A stretch of 64,000 nt of DNA from Actinoplanes auranticolor. GTDB taxonomy: Bacteria > Actinomycetota > Actinomycetes > Mycobacteriales > Micromonosporaceae. Position 1 is the stretch's first letter, and each line of letters starts with the position of its first letter. The notes under the pieces are model-generated. The model ran no database searches, was not told where the DNA came from, and saw nothing but the letters and a program-made list of their open reading frames with translations. A program made the translations under genes and the position numbers. Positions 8,795 through 16,866 of this stretch are shown piece after piece. The stretch is from the NCBI RefSeq assembly GCF_018332655.1, contig NZ_BOQL01000024.1, forward strand, positions 1-64,000, in the 5' to 3' direction.

Positions 8795-10018
8795 ATGTAC
8801 GCGGCAATCAGCCAGTGGCGGCCCCGGTACCTCGACCGCTACCGCGGCCCGCTGGGCGATGTGGTGCTGGCGACAGCCGGGGTCGCGATGGTGCTGTACG
8901 TGGGCCCGACTCCGGTGCACGGTGGTACGGCGCTGCTGGCGGCGGTGTGCGCTGTGCTGATCCTGGCCCGCCGGCGCTATCCCGTGCCGGTCCTGCTGAC
9001 CGCCGGCGCTGTCTTCATGCTCACCACCGCGCTGAGCCGGCCACCGGACGGGATGTTCATCGTGGCCGGCGTCCTGACGTACTCGGCCGCGCTGGCCAGC
9101 CCGCTGCGCCGGCCCTGGCTCTACGCCTGGCTCATGTGGGGTTCGCTCATGGTCACCGGTTCGGTGGTGTACCTCGCCGACTGGTGGAGCACGGACCAGT
9201 TCACCACGTTCGCGCTGATCTTCGGTGGCGCCGCGGCGGGCGACTCGATCCGGATGCGCCGGGCGTACATCGCGGAGGTGACCGAGCGGGCCCGGCAGGC
9301 GGAGATGAACCGCGACGAGGAGACCCGCCGCCGGGTGATGGACGAACGGCTGCGTATCGCCCGGGAGTTGCACGACGTCGTCGCCCACCACATCACGGTG
9401 ATCAGCGTGCACGCCGGCGCGGCCAACCACGTGCTGCGCAACGAACCCGACAAGGTGTGGCCCGTGCTCGGGCACATCCGTACCGCCGCCGACACCGTGC
9501 TGGAGGAGATCAAGTCGGTGATCAGTGTGCTCCGTGACCCGGACGAGGTCCGCAGCACCGAACCGGCGCCCGGCGTGGACCGCCTGCAGGAACTGCTGGC
9601 CGGGCTGCGGGCCATGGGATTCGCCGTACGGCACCGGCAGCGCGGCGAGCCCCGGCCGCTGCCGGCGGTGGTGAACCTGGCCGCGTACCGCATCGTGCAG
9701 GAAGCTCTGACCAATGCCCACCGCTACGGCGACGGCGACGCCACCCTGGATCTGGAGTACACCATCGACACTGTGAGCATCGAGGTCACCAACCGGGTGG
9801 CCGGGTCCGGCGGCCGCCGGCCCGGCTCCGGCTTCGGTCTGCTCGGCATGCAGGAACGGGCCGCGGCCGCACACGGCACGATCGCCGCCGGACCGGTCGA
9901 CGGCGGCCGGTTCCGCGTTCATGCCGAGCTGCCCACCGATGATCGGGCGGTCAACCGCCTCAACCCCCACGGCCAGCAACTGCCGGTCCATCCGCCCGTC
10001 GCCCTGAGGGACGTGTGA
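8795..10018 (+). CDS. sensor histidine kinase, DesK/NarX (HisKA_3) type
   Basis: About 407 residues from ATG 8795; an in-frame GTG lies at 8789 and neither has a clear ribosome site. N-terminal helices lie between about residues 20 and 150. A dimerisation helix follows with the phosphoacceptor motif RIARELHDVVAHHITVIS, then a HATPase domain with YRIVQEALTNAHRYG (N box) and GFGLLGMQERAAAAHG (G box). It autophosphorylates and passes phosphate to the response regulator starting one base after its stop region. The signal is unknown; the divergent MMPL gene suggests an envelope stress or toxic compound. Confidence 0.93.
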   Translation: MYAAISQWRPRYLDRYRGPLGDVVLATAGVAMVLYVGPTPVHGGTALLAAVCAVLILARRRYPVPVLLTAGAVFMLTTALSRPPDGMFIVAGVLTYSAALASPLRRPWLYAWLMWGSLMVTGSVVYLADWWSTDQFTTFALIFGGAAAGDSIRMRRAYIAEVTERARQAEMNRDEETRRRVMDERLRIARELHDVVAHHITVISVHAGAANHVLRNEPDKVWPVLGHIRTAADTVLEEIKSVISVLRDPDEVRSTEPAPGVDRLQELLAGLRAMGFAVRHRQRGEPRPLPAVVNLAAYRIVQEALTNAHRYGDGDATLDLEYTIDTVSIEVTNRVAGSGGRRPGSGFGLLGMQERAAAAHGTIAAGPVDGGRFRVHAELPTDDRAVNRLNPHGQQLPVHPPVALRDV

Positions 10019-10019
10019 C

Positions 10020-10700
10020 GTGAGCATCCGCGTGCTGCTGGCCGACGACCAGGCGCTCATCCGCGCCGGTTTCCGCATGATCATCGATGCCGAGCCGGGA
10101 CTGGAGGTCGTCGGCGAGGCCGCCGACGGCCGCGAAGCCGTCGACCTGTGCCACCGGGGCCGGGTCGACGTCGTGCTGATGGACATCCGCATGCCGTTCC
10201 TGGACGGCATCGAGGCGACCCGCCGCATCGGCGCCGACGAGCGCCTCGCCGACGTACGGGTACTGGTGCTCACCACGTTCGACGACGACGACAACGTGCT
10301 CTACGCCCTGCAGGCCGGGGCGAGCGGCTTCCTCGGCAAGAACGTGGCGCCCGGCGATCTGGTCAACGCCATCCGGGTGGTCGCCGGCGGCGAGGCGCTG
10401 CTGTCACCGCGGGCCACCAGCGGGCTGATCAGCCGGCTGATCCACCACCTCCAGCCACCGATGCGGGAGCTGCCGGAGCTCGCGCTGGTCACCGACCGGG
10501 AGAGGGAGATCCTGCTCCTGGTCGCGCACGGGCTGTCCAACGACGACATCGCCGAGCGGCTCCACCTGTCTCCGCTGACGGTCAAGACCCACATCAACCG
10601 CACGATGATCAAGCTGAACGCCCGCGACCGGGCCCAGCTGGTGGTCATCGCCTACCAGCACCACATGGTCAGGCCGGACGACACTCTGCCGGAAAGCTGA
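10020..10700 (+). CDS. NarL/LuxR-type response regulator
   Basis: 226 residues from GTG 10020, directly after the kinase stop. The receiver domain (1-120) has the acidic pair DD at 9-10, the phospho-Asp in DVVLMDIRMP, Thr in LTTFDDDD and Lys in FLGKN. The DNA-binding domain (about 150-215) has the GerE pattern LALVTDREREILLLVAHGLSNDDIAERLHLSPLTVKTHINR. It should act with the upstream kinase. Likely targets are its own operon and the divergent MMPL exporter. Confidence 0.94.
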   Translation: MSIRVLLADDQALIRAGFRMIIDAEPGLEVVGEAADGREAVDLCHRGRVDVVLMDIRMPFLDGIEATRRIGADERLADVRVLVLTTFDDDDNVLYALQAGASGFLGKNVAPGDLVNAIRVVAGGEALLSPRATSGLISRLIHHLQPPMRELPELALVTDREREILLLVAHGLSNDDIAERLHLSPLTVKTHINRTMIKLNARDRAQLVVIAYQHHMVRPDDTLPES

Positions 10701-10822
10701 GAGCGCGTTTCCCGCCGCCGGTCACCGAGTGGTGGGCGCCGACATCGACGCGGCCGACTTCGACGTCGCCGACCTGTAGACAGCCGGTCCCGGCCGCACT
10801 AGCGTTTCGGGCACGTTTCGGG

Positions 10823-10838
10823 GCGAACATGTGTTCGC
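10823..10838. promoter_or_regulatory. GAAC-N4-GTTC palindrome upstream of the aldehyde dehydrogenase
   Basis: GCGAAC-ATGT-GTTCGC has perfect 6-base arms around a 4-base centre, 27 bases before the GTG start at 10865. The core CGAAC-N4-GTTCG equals the Gram-positive/actinobacterial LexA (SOS) box pattern. It could also be the operator of a catabolic regulator, since GAAC/GTTC half-sites also occur in the pobA operator at 15643. Confidence 0.45.
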
Positions 10839-10864
10839 ATGCCGAACACTGCCGGAGGTGGCCC

Positions 10865-12325
10865 GTGACCCAGACCAGAAGCCTGCTCATCGGTGGCGAC
10901 GAGGTCGCCGCGGCGGACGGGCGTACCACCGAGGACCTCAATCCGCACACCGGTGGCGTCGTCGCCCGGGTCGCCGCCGCGGGGCCGGCCGACGTCACCC
11001 GGGCCGTCGACGCCGCCGAGGCCGCCTTCGCGGGCTGGTCCACGACCGCGCCCACCGAGCGGCGCCGGATCCTCACCCGGGCCGGTGACCTGCTCGAGGA
11101 GCGCGCCACCGAGGCCGCCGCGCTGATGGCCACCGAGACCGGCGGCGCCCTGGGCTGGTCGTTGTTCAACGTCGGGCTGGCCGCGAGCATGTTCCGTGAG
11201 GCCGGCGCGCTGACCACCCTGCCGGTGGGCGAGGTGCTGGCCGGGGCCGACCCGGGCGCGTTGTCGCTGGCCATCCGCCAGCCGGCCGGCGTGGTCGCCG
11301 CGTTCGCGCCGTGGAACGCGCCGCTGATCCTGGGTGCCCGGGCGGTCGCCGCGCCGCTGGCCGTCGGGAACACCGTGGTGGTCAAGGCCAGTGAGGACGC
11401 GCCGCTGGCCTGTGCGCTGTTCCTGGCCGACATCCTGCGCGACGCCGGGCTGCCGCCGGGCGCGCTCAACGTGCTCACCAACGACCGGGCCGACGCGGCG
11501 GTCGTCGCCGAGACGCTGATCGGTGACCGGCGGGTGCGCCGGGTCAACTTCACCGGTTCCACCGGCGTGGGCCGGCGCATCGGCGAGCTCGCCGCCCGCC
11601 ATCTCACCCCGGCGGTGCTCGAGCTGGGCGGGAAGAACTCGGTGCTGGTGCTGGACGACGCCGACCTGGAGTACGCGGTGAACGCCGTCGCCTTCGGGGC
11701 GTACCTGAACTCCGGGCAGATCTGCATGTCCGCGGACCGGGTGATCGTGCACCGGTCGCTGGCCGACGAGTTCGTAGCCCGGCTCGCCGAGAAGGCCGAG
11801 GGGCTGCCCGCCGGGGATCCCACCGACCCGCACACGGTGATCGGGCCGCTGATCAACGCCGGCGCGGCCGAGCGGGTCGCCGGCCTGGTCGACCAGGCGG
11901 TCGCCGGCGGCGCCCGGGTGCTCAGCGGCGGCGGTACGCCGGACGGCGCGCACTACCCGGCGACGGTCCTCGCGGGCGTGACCCCGGACATGCGCATCCA
12001 CACCGAGGAGATCTTCGGGCCGGTGGCGACCGTGCTGACCGTGGCCGACGAGGACCAGGCGGTCGCGGTGGCCAACGACAGCCCGTACGGGCTCACCGCC
12101 GGGGTGCTGACCCGGGACGTGACCCGGGGTTTCGCCGTCGCCCGGCGGCTGCGCACCGGCATCGCGCACGTCAACGACCAGTCCGTGGACGACGACCCGA
12201 CCGCGCCGTTCGGCGGGATGGGCGACTCCGGCTACGGGCGCTTCGGGGGCCGGGCCGGCGTCGAAGCGTTCACCGATCTGCGCTGGATAACTCTCCAGCA
12301 GCGCCCGAAGCAGTACCCGTTTTAG
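10865..12325 (+). CDS. NAD(P)-dependent aldehyde dehydrogenase, aromatic-aldehyde type
   Basis: 486 residues from GTG 10865 (GGAGGTG upstream). Motifs in order: PWNAPL (about 148-153), VVKASEDAPL (substrate entry and NAD site), FTGSTGVGRRIG (Rossmann loop), LELGGKNSVLV with the general-base Glu, NSGQICMSADR with the catalytic Cys, and EEIFGPVATVL. The set and length fit the vanillin/benzaldehyde/salicylaldehyde dehydrogenase branch. Next to the 4-hydroxybenzoate operon it may oxidise an aromatic aldehyde such as 4-hydroxybenzaldehyde to the acid; that substrate is inferred from context. Its last 56 bases overlap the 3' end of the convergent ABC ATPase gene. Confidence 0.88.
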   Translation: MTQTRSLLIGGDEVAAADGRTTEDLNPHTGGVVARVAAAGPADVTRAVDAAEAAFAGWSTTAPTERRRILTRAGDLLEERATEAAALMATETGGALGWSLFNVGLAASMFREAGALTTLPVGEVLAGADPGALSLAIRQPAGVVAAFAPWNAPLILGARAVAAPLAVGNTVVVKASEDAPLACALFLADILRDAGLPPGALNVLTNDRADAAVVAETLIGDRRVRRVNFTGSTGVGRRIGELAARHLTPAVLELGGKNSVLVLDDADLEYAVNAVAFGAYLNSGQICMSADRVIVHRSLADEFVARLAEKAEGLPAGDPTDPHTVIGPLINAGAAERVAGLVDQAVAGGARVLSGGGTPDGAHYPATVLAGVTPDMRIHTEEIFGPVATVLTVADEDQAVAVANDSPYGLTAGVLTRDVTRGFAVARRLRTGIAHVNDQSVDDDPTAPFGGMGDSGYGRFGGRAGVEAFTDLRWITLQQRPKQYPF

Positions 12326-13061
12326 CCGCCTGGATCTGGGAGTAGACGCGGGTCCGCAGGGTGACGAAGCGCGGATCCGCCCGGGTGTGCAGCTGGTCGC
12401 GTTCGGCGGGCAGGTCGACGGTGAGCTCGTCCTGCACGACCGTCGGCGACGCGGACAGCATCAGCACCCGTTGACCGAGGTAGACCGCCTCGTCGATGTC
12501 GTGCGTGACGAACAGGATCGTCATGCCGAGCCGCTGCCACAGCGAGCGGACCAGATCCTCCAGATCGGCCCGGGTCTGCGCGTCGACCGCCGCGAACGGC
12601 TCGTCCATCAGCAGGATCGACGGCTCGTAGGCCACGGCCCGGGCGATCGCGACGCGCTGCTGCATGCCACCGGACAACTGCCACGGGTACGCGGACTCGG
12701 TGCCGTCCAGCCCGACCGCGGTCAGGGCCTCGGCGACCAGTTCCCTGCGGCGGGCCTTGGGGACCTTCTTCTGCCGCAGCGGCAGGTCGACGTTGTCGCG
12801 CACCGTCATCCACGGGAACAGGCTGCGGCCGTACTCCTGGAAGACGATCGCCAGGCCGCTCCGGTCGCCCACCGTGACCTCGCCGGAGGTCGGGCCGAGC
12901 AGCCCCGCGATGCAGCGCAGCAGCGTGGTCTTGCCGCACCCGGACGGGCCGACCAGGCAGACCAGCTCCCCCGCGGCGACGGTGAACGTCAGGTCGCGCA
13001 GCGCCTCGACCTCCCGGCTGCCGGACCGGTAGACCTTGCGCAGGCCCTTGACCTCGAGCAT
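12270..13061 (-). CDS. ABC transporter ATPase, NitT/TauT/SsuB type
   Basis: 263 residues. Start ATG 13061 was chosen for its AAGGAG six bases upstream. Walker A GPSGCGKTT, Q-loop QEYG, signature LSGGMQQR, Walker B ILLMDEPFAAVD and switch H (VTHDIDEA) are all intact. It is the last gene of a leftward unit of binding protein, two permeases and ATPase. The subfamily imports nitrate, taurine, sulfonates, thiamine precursors or aromatic acids. The site beside pobA-pca and the shared promoter region suggest uptake of an aromatic carboxylate. Confidence 0.9.
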   Translation of the reverse strand: MLEVKGLRKVYRSGSREVEALRDLTFTVAAGELVCLVGPSGCGKTTLLRCIAGLLGPTSGEVTVGDRSGLAIVFQEYGRSLFPWMTVRDNVDLPLRQKKVPKARRRELVAEALTAVGLDGTESAYPWQLSGGMQQRVAIARAVAYEPSILLMDEPFAAVDAQTRADLEDLVRSLWQRLGMTILFVTHDIDEAVYLGQRVLMLSASPTVVQDELTVDLPAERDQLHTRADPRFVTLRTRVYSQIQAAKTGTASGAAGELSSADR

Positions 13062-13075
13062 CGTCGTCTCCTTCG

Positions 13076-13843
13076 TCACGAGCGCCGCTGGGCGTCACGC
13101 AGGCCGTGGTACCAGGCCAGCGCGTGGCGCTCGGCCAGGCGGAACAGCTCGGACAGGCCGAAGCCGAGCAGTCCGAGCAGGATGATGCCGCTCCACATCT
13201 CCGGGATCGCGAAGCTGCGCTGGAACTGCACGATGGTGAAGCCCAGCCCGTTGCTGGCGGCGAACATCTCGCTGATCACCATGAGGATGATCGCGATGGA
13301 CAGGGCCTGCCGCAGACCCGCGATGATCTGCGGGGACGCCGAGGGCAGCAGCAGGTGGCGCAGCCGGGCCGCGCCGGTGAGCCCGTACGCGCGGGCGGTG
13401 TCGGCCAGCACGCCGTCGGTGGCGCGCACGCCCTCGACGGTGTTGAGCAGGACCGGCCAGACGCAACCGGACACGATCACGATGACCTTCATGCCGTTGC
13501 CGATGCCCGCGAACAGCATGATGACCGGCACCAGCACCGGCGGCGGGACGGCCCGGAAGAACTCCAGGACCGGCTCGGCCGCCGCGCGCAGCCGCGGGTT
13601 CGCCCCGATCGCGACGCCGGCCGCGATGCCGATCAGCGCCGCGAGCAGGTAACCGGCGCCGAGGCGGGCCAGGCTGGGCAGCACGTCGGCGCGCAGCCGC
13701 TCGGGGGTCCAGGTGTCCACGAACGCGGCCAGGATCTGCCGCAGCGGGGGTGCGTAGAAGTTCTCGCTGTTCGCGCTGGCGGCGTACCAGGTCACGAAGA
13801 GCACGACCGGCAGGCCGAGCACCAGCAGCAGCCGCTTGATCAT
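13076..13843 (-). CDS. ABC transporter permease, NitT/TauT type (second permease)
   Basis: 255 residues from ATG 13843, overlapping the stop of the upstream permease (ATGA). About six membrane helices. The conserved EAA-type loop reads DTARAYGLTGAARLRHLLLPSASPQIIAGL, where the permease docks on the ATPase. It differs clearly in sequence from the neighbouring permease, so the importer probably has a heterodimeric channel, which is less common than the single-permease form of this family. Confidence 0.88.
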   Translation of the reverse strand: MIKRLLLVLGLPVVLFVTWYAASANSENFYAPPLRQILAAFVDTWTPERLRADVLPSLARLGAGYLLAALIGIAAGVAIGANPRLRAAAEPVLEFFRAVPPPVLVPVIMLFAGIGNGMKVIVIVSGCVWPVLLNTVEGVRATDGVLADTARAYGLTGAARLRHLLLPSASPQIIAGLRQALSIAIILMVISEMFAASNGLGFTIVQFQRSFAIPEMWSGIILLGLLGFGLSELFRLAERHALAWYHGLRDAQRRS

Positions 13844-14646
13844 GAGGGCGCCTCCCCGCGGACGGACTGGTGCCAGGCGAGGAAGTGGCGTTCGGCATAG
13901 CGGGCGGCCAGGTTGATGGCCACGCCGAGCAGGCCGGTGACGACGATGAGGGCGTACATGGTGGTGATCGCGTTCGAGGTCTGGGCGACCGCGATGACCG
14001 CGCCGAGGCCGGGCGCGCCGATCACCAGCTCGGCGGTGACCGCCAGCACCAGCGCGACCGAGGCGGCGAGGCGGACGCCGGTGAAGACGTATGGCAGCGC
14101 GGTCGGCCACAGCACGTACCGGATCCGGGCCCAGGGGCCGAAACGGAAGCTGCGGGCGGTCTCGTCGGCGACCGGGTCGACGTCGGCGACGCCGTACAGG
14201 ACCTGGACCAGCACCTGCCAGAAGGCCGCGTAGACCACCAGTAGCAGGGTCGAGCCCAGGTCCGAGCCGTAAAGCAGGACCGCGAGCGGGATGAGCGCGA
14301 CCGACGGGATGGGCCGCAGGAACTCCACCGTCGAGGCGGTGACCGCGCGCAGCACCGGCACCGCGCCGATCAGCACGCCCGCGCCCACCCCGGCCACCAC
14401 CGCGATCGCCAGGCCGATCGCCCACGCGGTGAGGGTGTCACCGACGGCCACCCAGAACGCGCCGGTGGCTGCCTCGTCGGCCAGGGCGGCCAGGATCCGG
14501 CTGGTGGGCGGCAGGTAGCTGTCCGAGACGATCCCGGTGCGGGGCAGCAGCTCGACCAGCACGAGCAGGCCGGCCAGGCCGGAGAGGCCGAGCAGGGCCC
14601 GGCCACCCGGCGCCGTCCGCGGCGCCGCCGCCCCGACCGCCGTCAC
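13840..14646 (-). CDS. ABC transporter permease, NitT/TauT type (first permease)
   Basis: 268 residues from GTG 14646, overlapping the binding-protein stop (GTGA). Six membrane helices. The ATPase-docking loop reads DETARSFRFGPWARIRYVLWPTALPYVFTGV. A Pro/Arg-rich cytoplasmic N-terminus precedes helix 1. It forms the channel together with the next gene. The tight overlaps show one translationally coupled operon. Confidence 0.88.
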   Translation of the reverse strand: MTAVGAAAPRTAPGGRALLGLSGLAGLLVLVELLPRTGIVSDSYLPPTSRILAALADEAATGAFWVAVGDTLTAWAIGLAIAVVAGVGAGVLIGAVPVLRAVTASTVEFLRPIPSVALIPLAVLLYGSDLGSTLLLVVYAAFWQVLVQVLYGVADVDPVADETARSFRFGPWARIRYVLWPTALPYVFTGVRLAASVALVLAVTAELVIGAPGLGAVIAVAQTSNAITTMYALIVVTGLLGVAINLAARYAERHFLAWHQSVRGEAPS

Positions 14647-15608
14647 GGGAGAATCTTGGCCAGGTCGGGCGTGGCCGAGCCGAAGATGCCGTCCTGGGCG
14701 CCGAGCTTGCTGAGCGTCTCGACCGACGGCTTGTTGATCTCGGTGGGCCACTTGGGCAGGGTCAGCGCCTCGCGGACCTTCGGGTCGATCTTGGTGTACG
14801 AGCCGAGGATCTCGCGGACCTCGTCCGGGTGCGCGTCGGCGTAGGCCAGCGACTCGTTCATCGCCTCGGTGAACCGCTTGACCAGGTCCGGGTCGTCGGC
14901 GATGAGCTTGCTGGAGGCGAAGTAGGCCGCCACGGTCAGGTCCGGCGCCGCGTCGACGTAGTTCCAGGCGACCACCCGGCCCCCGGCGGCGGTCACGGCC
15001 GACAGCGACGGCTCGACCACCCAGGCCGCGTCGACCTGGCCGTTCTCCACGGCGGCCGGCATGTTGGCGAACGGCATCTCGACGAAGGTGATCCCGCTGG
15101 GGTCGCCGCCGGCCTTGCGGACCGACTCGCGCACGGTGGTGTCGCCGATGTTCTTCAGCGTGTTGACCGCGATCTTCTTGCCGGCCAGGTCGGCGGGCTC
15201 GGTGATGGGGCTGTCCTTGCGCACCGTGACGCCGCCGAAGTCCTTGCCCGCCGTACCCGTGGAGGCCACGCCGTTGGTCACGACCTTGACCGGCACGTTC
15301 TTGGTCTGGGCGATGAGCAGCGAGGTGATGTTGCTGAAGCCGAACTGGAACTGGCCGCTGACCACGCCGGGCACGATCGCCGCGCCGCCCTGGCCGCTCT
15401 CCATGGTCAGGTCGATCTTGCGGTTGGCGAAGAAGCCCTGTTTCTGACCCAGATAGATGGGCGCGACGTCGACGATCGGGATGATCCCGACCTTGACCTT
15501 CGCGACCCCGCCGTCCGTGGTGCCGCCCCCGGAGTCCCCGGACGATCCGCAGCCCGCCCCGGCCGCGACGAGGGCGAGCACGGTCATCCCCGTGATGAAC
15601 CGACGCAT
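14643..15608 (-). CDS. ABC substrate-binding lipoprotein, NMT1/SsuA-like
   Basis: 321 residues from ATG 15608 (AGGAGGT upstream). A lipoprotein signal ends in the lipobox AAGAGC (Cys at about 20) followed by a Gly/Ser linker. The mature part is a type II periplasmic-binding fold of the NMT1/sulfonate kind (VGIIPIVDVAPIYLGQKQGFF, ANMPAAVENGQVDAAWVVEPS). It is first in the importer operon and divergent from pobA; both promoters lie in the 115-bp gap with the operator at 15643-15672. Proposed ligand: 4-hydroxybenzoate or a related aromatic acid (inference). Confidence 0.88.
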   Translation of the reverse strand: MRRFITGMTVLALVAAGAGCGSSGDSGGGTTDGGVAKVKVGIIPIVDVAPIYLGQKQGFFANRKIDLTMESGQGGAAIVPGVVSGQFQFGFSNITSLLIAQTKNVPVKVVTNGVASTGTAGKDFGGVTVRKDSPITEPADLAGKKIAVNTLKNIGDTTVRESVRKAGGDPSGITFVEMPFANMPAAVENGQVDAAWVVEPSLSAVTAAGGRVVAWNYVDAAPDLTVAAYFASSKLIADDPDLVKRFTEAMNESLAYADAHPDEVREILGSYTKIDPKVREALTLPKWPTEINKPSVETLSKLGAQDGIFGSATPDLAKILP

Positions 15609-15642
15609 TTCCGCAGACCTCCTGGAGGTTGTCTTTGTGCGC

Positions 15643-15672
15643 AGAACGCACGTACGTTCTTATGGAGAACGT
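15643..15672. promoter_or_regulatory. three-half-site operator between the importer and pobA-pca operons
   Basis: Three copies of one half-site alternate in direction: AGAACG (15643-15648), ACGTTCT (15654-15660) and AGAACGT (15666-15672). The last two form a perfect 7-base palindrome with a 5-base centre; the first two form a second, 6-base palindrome. IclR-type regulators of protocatechuate and 4-hydroxybenzoate genes in Acinetobacter (PcaU, PobR) bind a palindrome plus an extra direct half-site, so this is the probable target of the IclR-family gene at 22157. Confidence 0.65.
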
Positions 15673-15723
15673 AAGGTGTGCTCTGCCTCACGTCAACGAC
15701 GACCATCGATTCGGAGGTCGCCC

Positions 15724-16866
15724 ATGCGCACGCAGGTCGGCATAGTCGGGGCCGGACCGGCCGGGCTCGTCCTGGCCCGGCTGCTGCAGCGGGCCGGGAT
15801 CGACGCGGTGCTCCTGGAACGCCGCTCGCGATCCTATGTGGAGAGCCGGGTCCGCGCGGGGGTGCTCGAACACGGCACCGCCCAGCTGCTCGACGAGCTG
15901 GGCGTCGGGCAGCGGATGCGCCGGGAGGGCATGGTGCACCGCGGCATCGAGCTGCGCTTCGGCGGCGAGAGCCACCGGATCGACCTGGCCGCGCTCACCG
16001 GGAAGACGATCACGGTCTACGGCCAGCAGGAGGTGGTCAAGGATCTGATCGCCGCCCGGCTGGCCGACGACCTCCCGCTGCACTTCGAGGCCGAGGTGAC
16101 CGCCGTCGACGGCACCGTCCTGGAGTACGAACAGAACGGCGTCCGGCAGCGCCTGGAGTGCGACTTCGTGGCCGGCTGCGACGGCTCGCACGGGGTGGCC
16201 CGCCTCGCCGTGCCCGACGGCGCCCTGCGCACGGCCGAGCGCGAGCACCCGTACGCGTGGCTCGGCATCCTGGCCCGCTCCCCCGCCGCCGCCGAGGAGC
16301 TGGTCTACGCCTACCACGAACGCGGTTTCGCCCTGCACAGCATGCGGACCCCGGACGTCATCCGGCTCTACCTGCAGGTGCCCCGGGACACCGACCTGGC
16401 CGCCTGGCCCGACACCCGGATCTGGGACGAACTGCGCACCCGGCTCGACCTGCCGCTCGAAGAGGGCGAGATCCTCGAACGCGGCATCACCGGGATGCGC
16501 AGCTTCGCCGTCGAGCCGATGCGCCACAACCGGCTCTTCCTGGCCGGCGACGCGGCCCACATCGTCCCGCCGACCGGCGCCAAGGGCATGAACCTGGCCA
16601 TCGCCGACGTCCGGGTGCTGGCCGAGGCGCTCACCGCGCACTACCGGGAACGCACGGACGAGCTGCTGGACAGCTATTCGCGGACCTGCCTGAAGCGCGT
16701 GTGGCAGGTGCAGCGCTTCTCCAACTGGATGACCACGATGCTGCACCGCCACGAGGGCGACGACGAGTTCGGCCACCGCGTCCAGCTCGCCGAGCTGGAG
16801 TACGTGACCACTTCCACCGCGGCGGCGACCACGCTCGCCGAGAACTACGTCGGGCTCCCCCGGTGA
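15724..16866 (+). CDS. pobA: 4-hydroxybenzoate 3-monooxygenase
   Basis: 380 residues from ATG 15724 (GGAGG upstream). FAD-dependent class A hydroxylase that turns 4-hydroxybenzoate into protocatechuate using NAD(P)H and oxygen. Seen: the dinucleotide motif GIVGAGPAGLVLARLL at the N-terminus, ESRVRAGVLEHGT, the CDGSHGVAR motif (DG motif that touches FAD and NAD(P)H), and LFLAGDAAHIVPPTGAKGMNLAIADV for the FAD ribityl site. Length and motifs fit PobA closely. It opens the operon, and each following gene overlaps or touches the previous one. Confidence 0.95.
   Translation: MRTQVGIVGAGPAGLVLARLLQRAGIDAVLLERRSRSYVESRVRAGVLEHGTAQLLDELGVGQRMRREGMVHRGIELRFGGESHRIDLAALTGKTITVYGQQEVVKDLIAARLADDLPLHFEAEVTAVDGTVLEYEQNGVRQRLECDFVAGCDGSHGVARLAVPDGALRTAEREHPYAWLGILARSPAAAEELVYAYHERGFALHSMRTPDVIRLYLQVPRDTDLAAWPDTRIWDELRTRLDLPLEEGEILERGITGMRSFAVEPMRHNRLFLAGDAAHIVPPTGAKGMNLAIADVRVLAEALTAHYRERTDELLDSYSRTCLKRVWQVQRFSNWMTTMLHRHEGDDEFGHRVQLAELEYVTTSTAAATTLAENYVGLPR

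Noticed and set aside
8558..10294. A 578-codon minus-strand frame opposite the histidine kinase and response regulator.
   Set aside because: His/Arg/Gln-rich shadow composition; the plus-strand kinase motifs are unambiguous.
10700..10864. A small coding gene between the response regulator and the aldehyde dehydrogenase.
   Set aside because: Frames here are short, with stops and no start plus ribosome site; the interval looks like promoter DNA with the GAAC/GTTC palindrome.
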